Assembly (NCBI GenBank): GCA_030643245.1 | Contig: DAOWME010000150.1 | Coordinates: forward strand, 1-7,459 | Length of the DNA: 7,459 nucleotides | DNA from: Deltaproteobacteria bacterium | GTDB lineage: Bacteria > Desulfobacterota > UBA8473 | Reading direction: 5' to 3' | In this document: positions 6,474 to 7,459 of the stretch, one piece after another | How the letters are laid out: every line of letters begins with the position of its first letter | Numbering within the stretch: the stretch's first letter is position 1 | Position numbers and translations under genes: made by a program | The notes under the pieces: generated by a model | Seen by the model: the letters and a program-made list of their open reading frames with translations, nothing else | What the model was told of the DNA's origin: nothing | Database searches by the model: none

Positions 6474-6494
6474 TTCTTAATTCTTAACTCTTAA
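6474..6494. repeat. Three tandem heptamers (TTCTTAA-type) overlapping a stop codon
   Basis: TTCTTAA, TTCTTAA and CTCTTAA follow each other without a gap. The last unit contains the TAA stop (minus strand) of the upstream MttB-family gene. On the minus strand every unit supplies TTAAGA/G, giving repeated TAA trinucleotides just after the gene end. Low-complexity AT-rich sequence; function unknown. Confidence 0.5.
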
Positions 6495-7459
6495 TTGGCA
6501 TTTATATAATACCCACGCTCGATAGTCGGAAACATATCCATAATTGTTGCCGCCTTAGAACGGGGAAGATAAAACCGTGTTGGTTCCGAAAGGATCTGTT
6601 CCACAACCTCATGCGCCCGATCAGAAGCCATTTTACTCCCATCGTCCTCCCATCTTTCACGTCTTTCCCTATCACTCAATTGTGGGGTGTAGTGCTCCTT
6701 ATGCATGTATTTCCGGGTATGCCGCGCAGCAATGAAGTTGCCTCCCGGCCCCACCTTACGGATCAAGTCAAAGGCAAGAGTATCTTCGTTAATCTCAATC
6801 CCTTTTAACGCCCTTTGAGCCATACCGAGAACCTCATTGTCGATTACGAGCTTTTCCTTGCTCACTGTGAGAGCGAACTCCATGAGACCGGCCGCATCGT
6901 GGATAAAATCCGCTCCTGACAAGGTCACCAGAAGGTTGGTGATGGCTGACTCATACCCGCACTGCGCGTCAAGGGACTTTGAGTCGCTTATACCGGCCGT
7001 GGCATAATAGGGGAGGCCATAATACTCGGTAAGCTGGGCAACGGCTGCATTGATCAAACCGCTTTCCACCGGTCCTCCTAGATAATTCAAATCCCGAAGG
7101 TCCGTTGATGACGACACACAACCATAGATAACCGGAGTACCCGGATTGACGAGCTGGGTAAGCATCACATTGATCAGGGCATCCGCGTTCTGGACTACCA
7201 GGTTGCCTGCGAGTGTAATCGGCGAGGTGGCGCCGCAAAGAGGTTCGGCGGGCACCGCAAGGGGTATCCCTTCCCGGGCTATCTCCATCATAAAACTTCC
7301 GTACTTGCTGTCAAGGCGAAGAGGGCTGATGCCACAGGTTATCATGGAGATAAAAGGCCGTTCCTTCAATGCTTCTTCGGATCCGGCGATATGTTGAGCC
7401 ATGGAAATGACTTCGTGGATGCCGTGTTTCGTATAGACACCGCCCATAATATGTTTTGA
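6491..7459 (-). CDS. MttB-superfamily corrinoid methyltransferase, 5'-truncated by the window edge
   Basis: The last 322 residues of a second MttB/COG5598 protein. The frame stays open to base 7459 (S-K-H-I before the first visible Met), so that Met is internal and about 190 N-terminal residues lie outside the window, judging by alignment of its KHIMGG to KHVQAG (196-201) of the complete paralogue. Shared family blocks are PAEPLCGATSPITLAGN, LTQLVNPGTPVIYG, TAGISDSK and ARHTRKYM. It is clearly divergent from the downstream paralogue, so the two probably have different substrates or different roles. No in-frame TAG occurs in the part seen, so pyrrolysine at the family position is not expected. 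The segment ISDSKSLDAQCGYESA, at or near the place where archaeal MttB carries Pyl, is uninterrupted. It ends with TAA and is followed by a 365-bp spacer, so it may belong to a separate transcript. Confidence 0.93.
   Translation of the reverse strand, partial: SKHIMGGVYTKHGIHEVISMAQHIAGSEEALKERPFISMITCGISPLRLDSKYGSFMMEIAREGIPLAVPAEPLCGATSPITLAGNLVVQNADALINVMLTQLVNPGTPVIYGCVSSSTDLRDLNYLGGPVESGLINAAVAQLTEYYGLPYYATAGISDSKSLDAQCGYESAITNLLVTLSGADFIHDAAGLMEFALTVSKEKLVIDNEVLGMAQRALKGIEINEDTLAFDLIRKVGPGGNFIAARHTRKYMHKEHYTPQLSDRERRERWEDDGSKMASDRAHEVVEQILSEPTRFYLPRSKAATIMDMFPTIERGYYINAN

Larger units (their letters stand above)
6126..6490. other. 365-bp gene-free region upstream of the four-gene run
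   Basis: It separates the first MttB-family gene from the methyl-THF methyltransferase gene. It holds repeat copy 2 (6271-6376), a palindromic element (6245-6303) and the heptamers that overlap the upstream stop codon. There is also a 9-bp inverted repeat, CGAGATATT at 6173-6181 against AATATCTCG at 6238-6246, and a small stem CCGGC/GCCGG at 6219-6236. No tRNA, riboswitch core, CRISPR or credible gene was seen. A short peptide frame through the repeat is judged non-coding. A promoter for the downstream genes is expected here, but none is convincing. Confidence 0.7.

Overview
The window comes from an anaerobe that uses corrinoid-dependent methyl transfer. All six genes lie on the minus strand, so the window reads from its right end to its left. 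The set of MttB-superfamily methyltransferases, a B12-binding corrinoid protein and a pterin-binding methyl-tetrahydrofolate methyltransferase is typical of acetogens, sulfate reducers and syntrophs that feed quaternary-amine methyl groups into the Wood-Ljungdahl (tetrahydrofolate) branch. The moderate GC content and the short dispersed hairpin repeats would suit a Desulfobacterota-like genome, but that placement is an inference and no marker gene is present.

Layout, in the direction of transcription: (i) a 5'-truncated MttB-family gene (7459-6491); (ii) a 365-bp gene-free stretch (6490-6126) holding three in-frame heptamers, a 106-bp dispersed repeat and a 59-bp element with 11-bp terminal inverted repeats; (iii) a tight run of four genes: a methyl-THF:corrinoid methyltransferase (6125-5310), a second, complete MttB-family protein (5291-3756), a corrinoid carrier (3746-3066) and a class I SAM-dependent methyltransferase (3023-1767), with gaps of 18, 9 and 42 nt; (iv) a 205-bp spacer with the second, oppositely oriented copy of the 106-bp repeat; (v) an asparagine-synthetase-like gene (1561-38) with its own strong ribosome binding site.

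The likely core chemistry is this: an MttB-family enzyme demethylates a methylated (probably quaternary) amine and loads the methyl onto the cobamide of the corrinoid protein, and the pterin-binding enzyme passes it to tetrahydrofolate. Neither MttB-family gene shows an in-frame amber codon in the part seen, so they look like the non-pyrrolysine branch that includes enzymes for glycine betaine, proline betaine and carnitine. The substrate cannot be read from the sequence.

The unusual part is what accompanies this core. The last gene is an asparagine synthetase homologue whose ATP-dependent synthetase half looks intact, while its glutaminase half has lost the nucleophilic cysteine (Ser instead) and several other catalytic positions. 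Next to it is a 418-residue SAM methyltransferase with a long unassigned C-terminal region. Together they suggest that the locus makes or remodels a methylated amide-type or cyclised metabolite, or processes one after or before demethylation. In addition, the two inverted 106-bp repeats bracket exactly the four-gene run, so recombination between them could invert that block.
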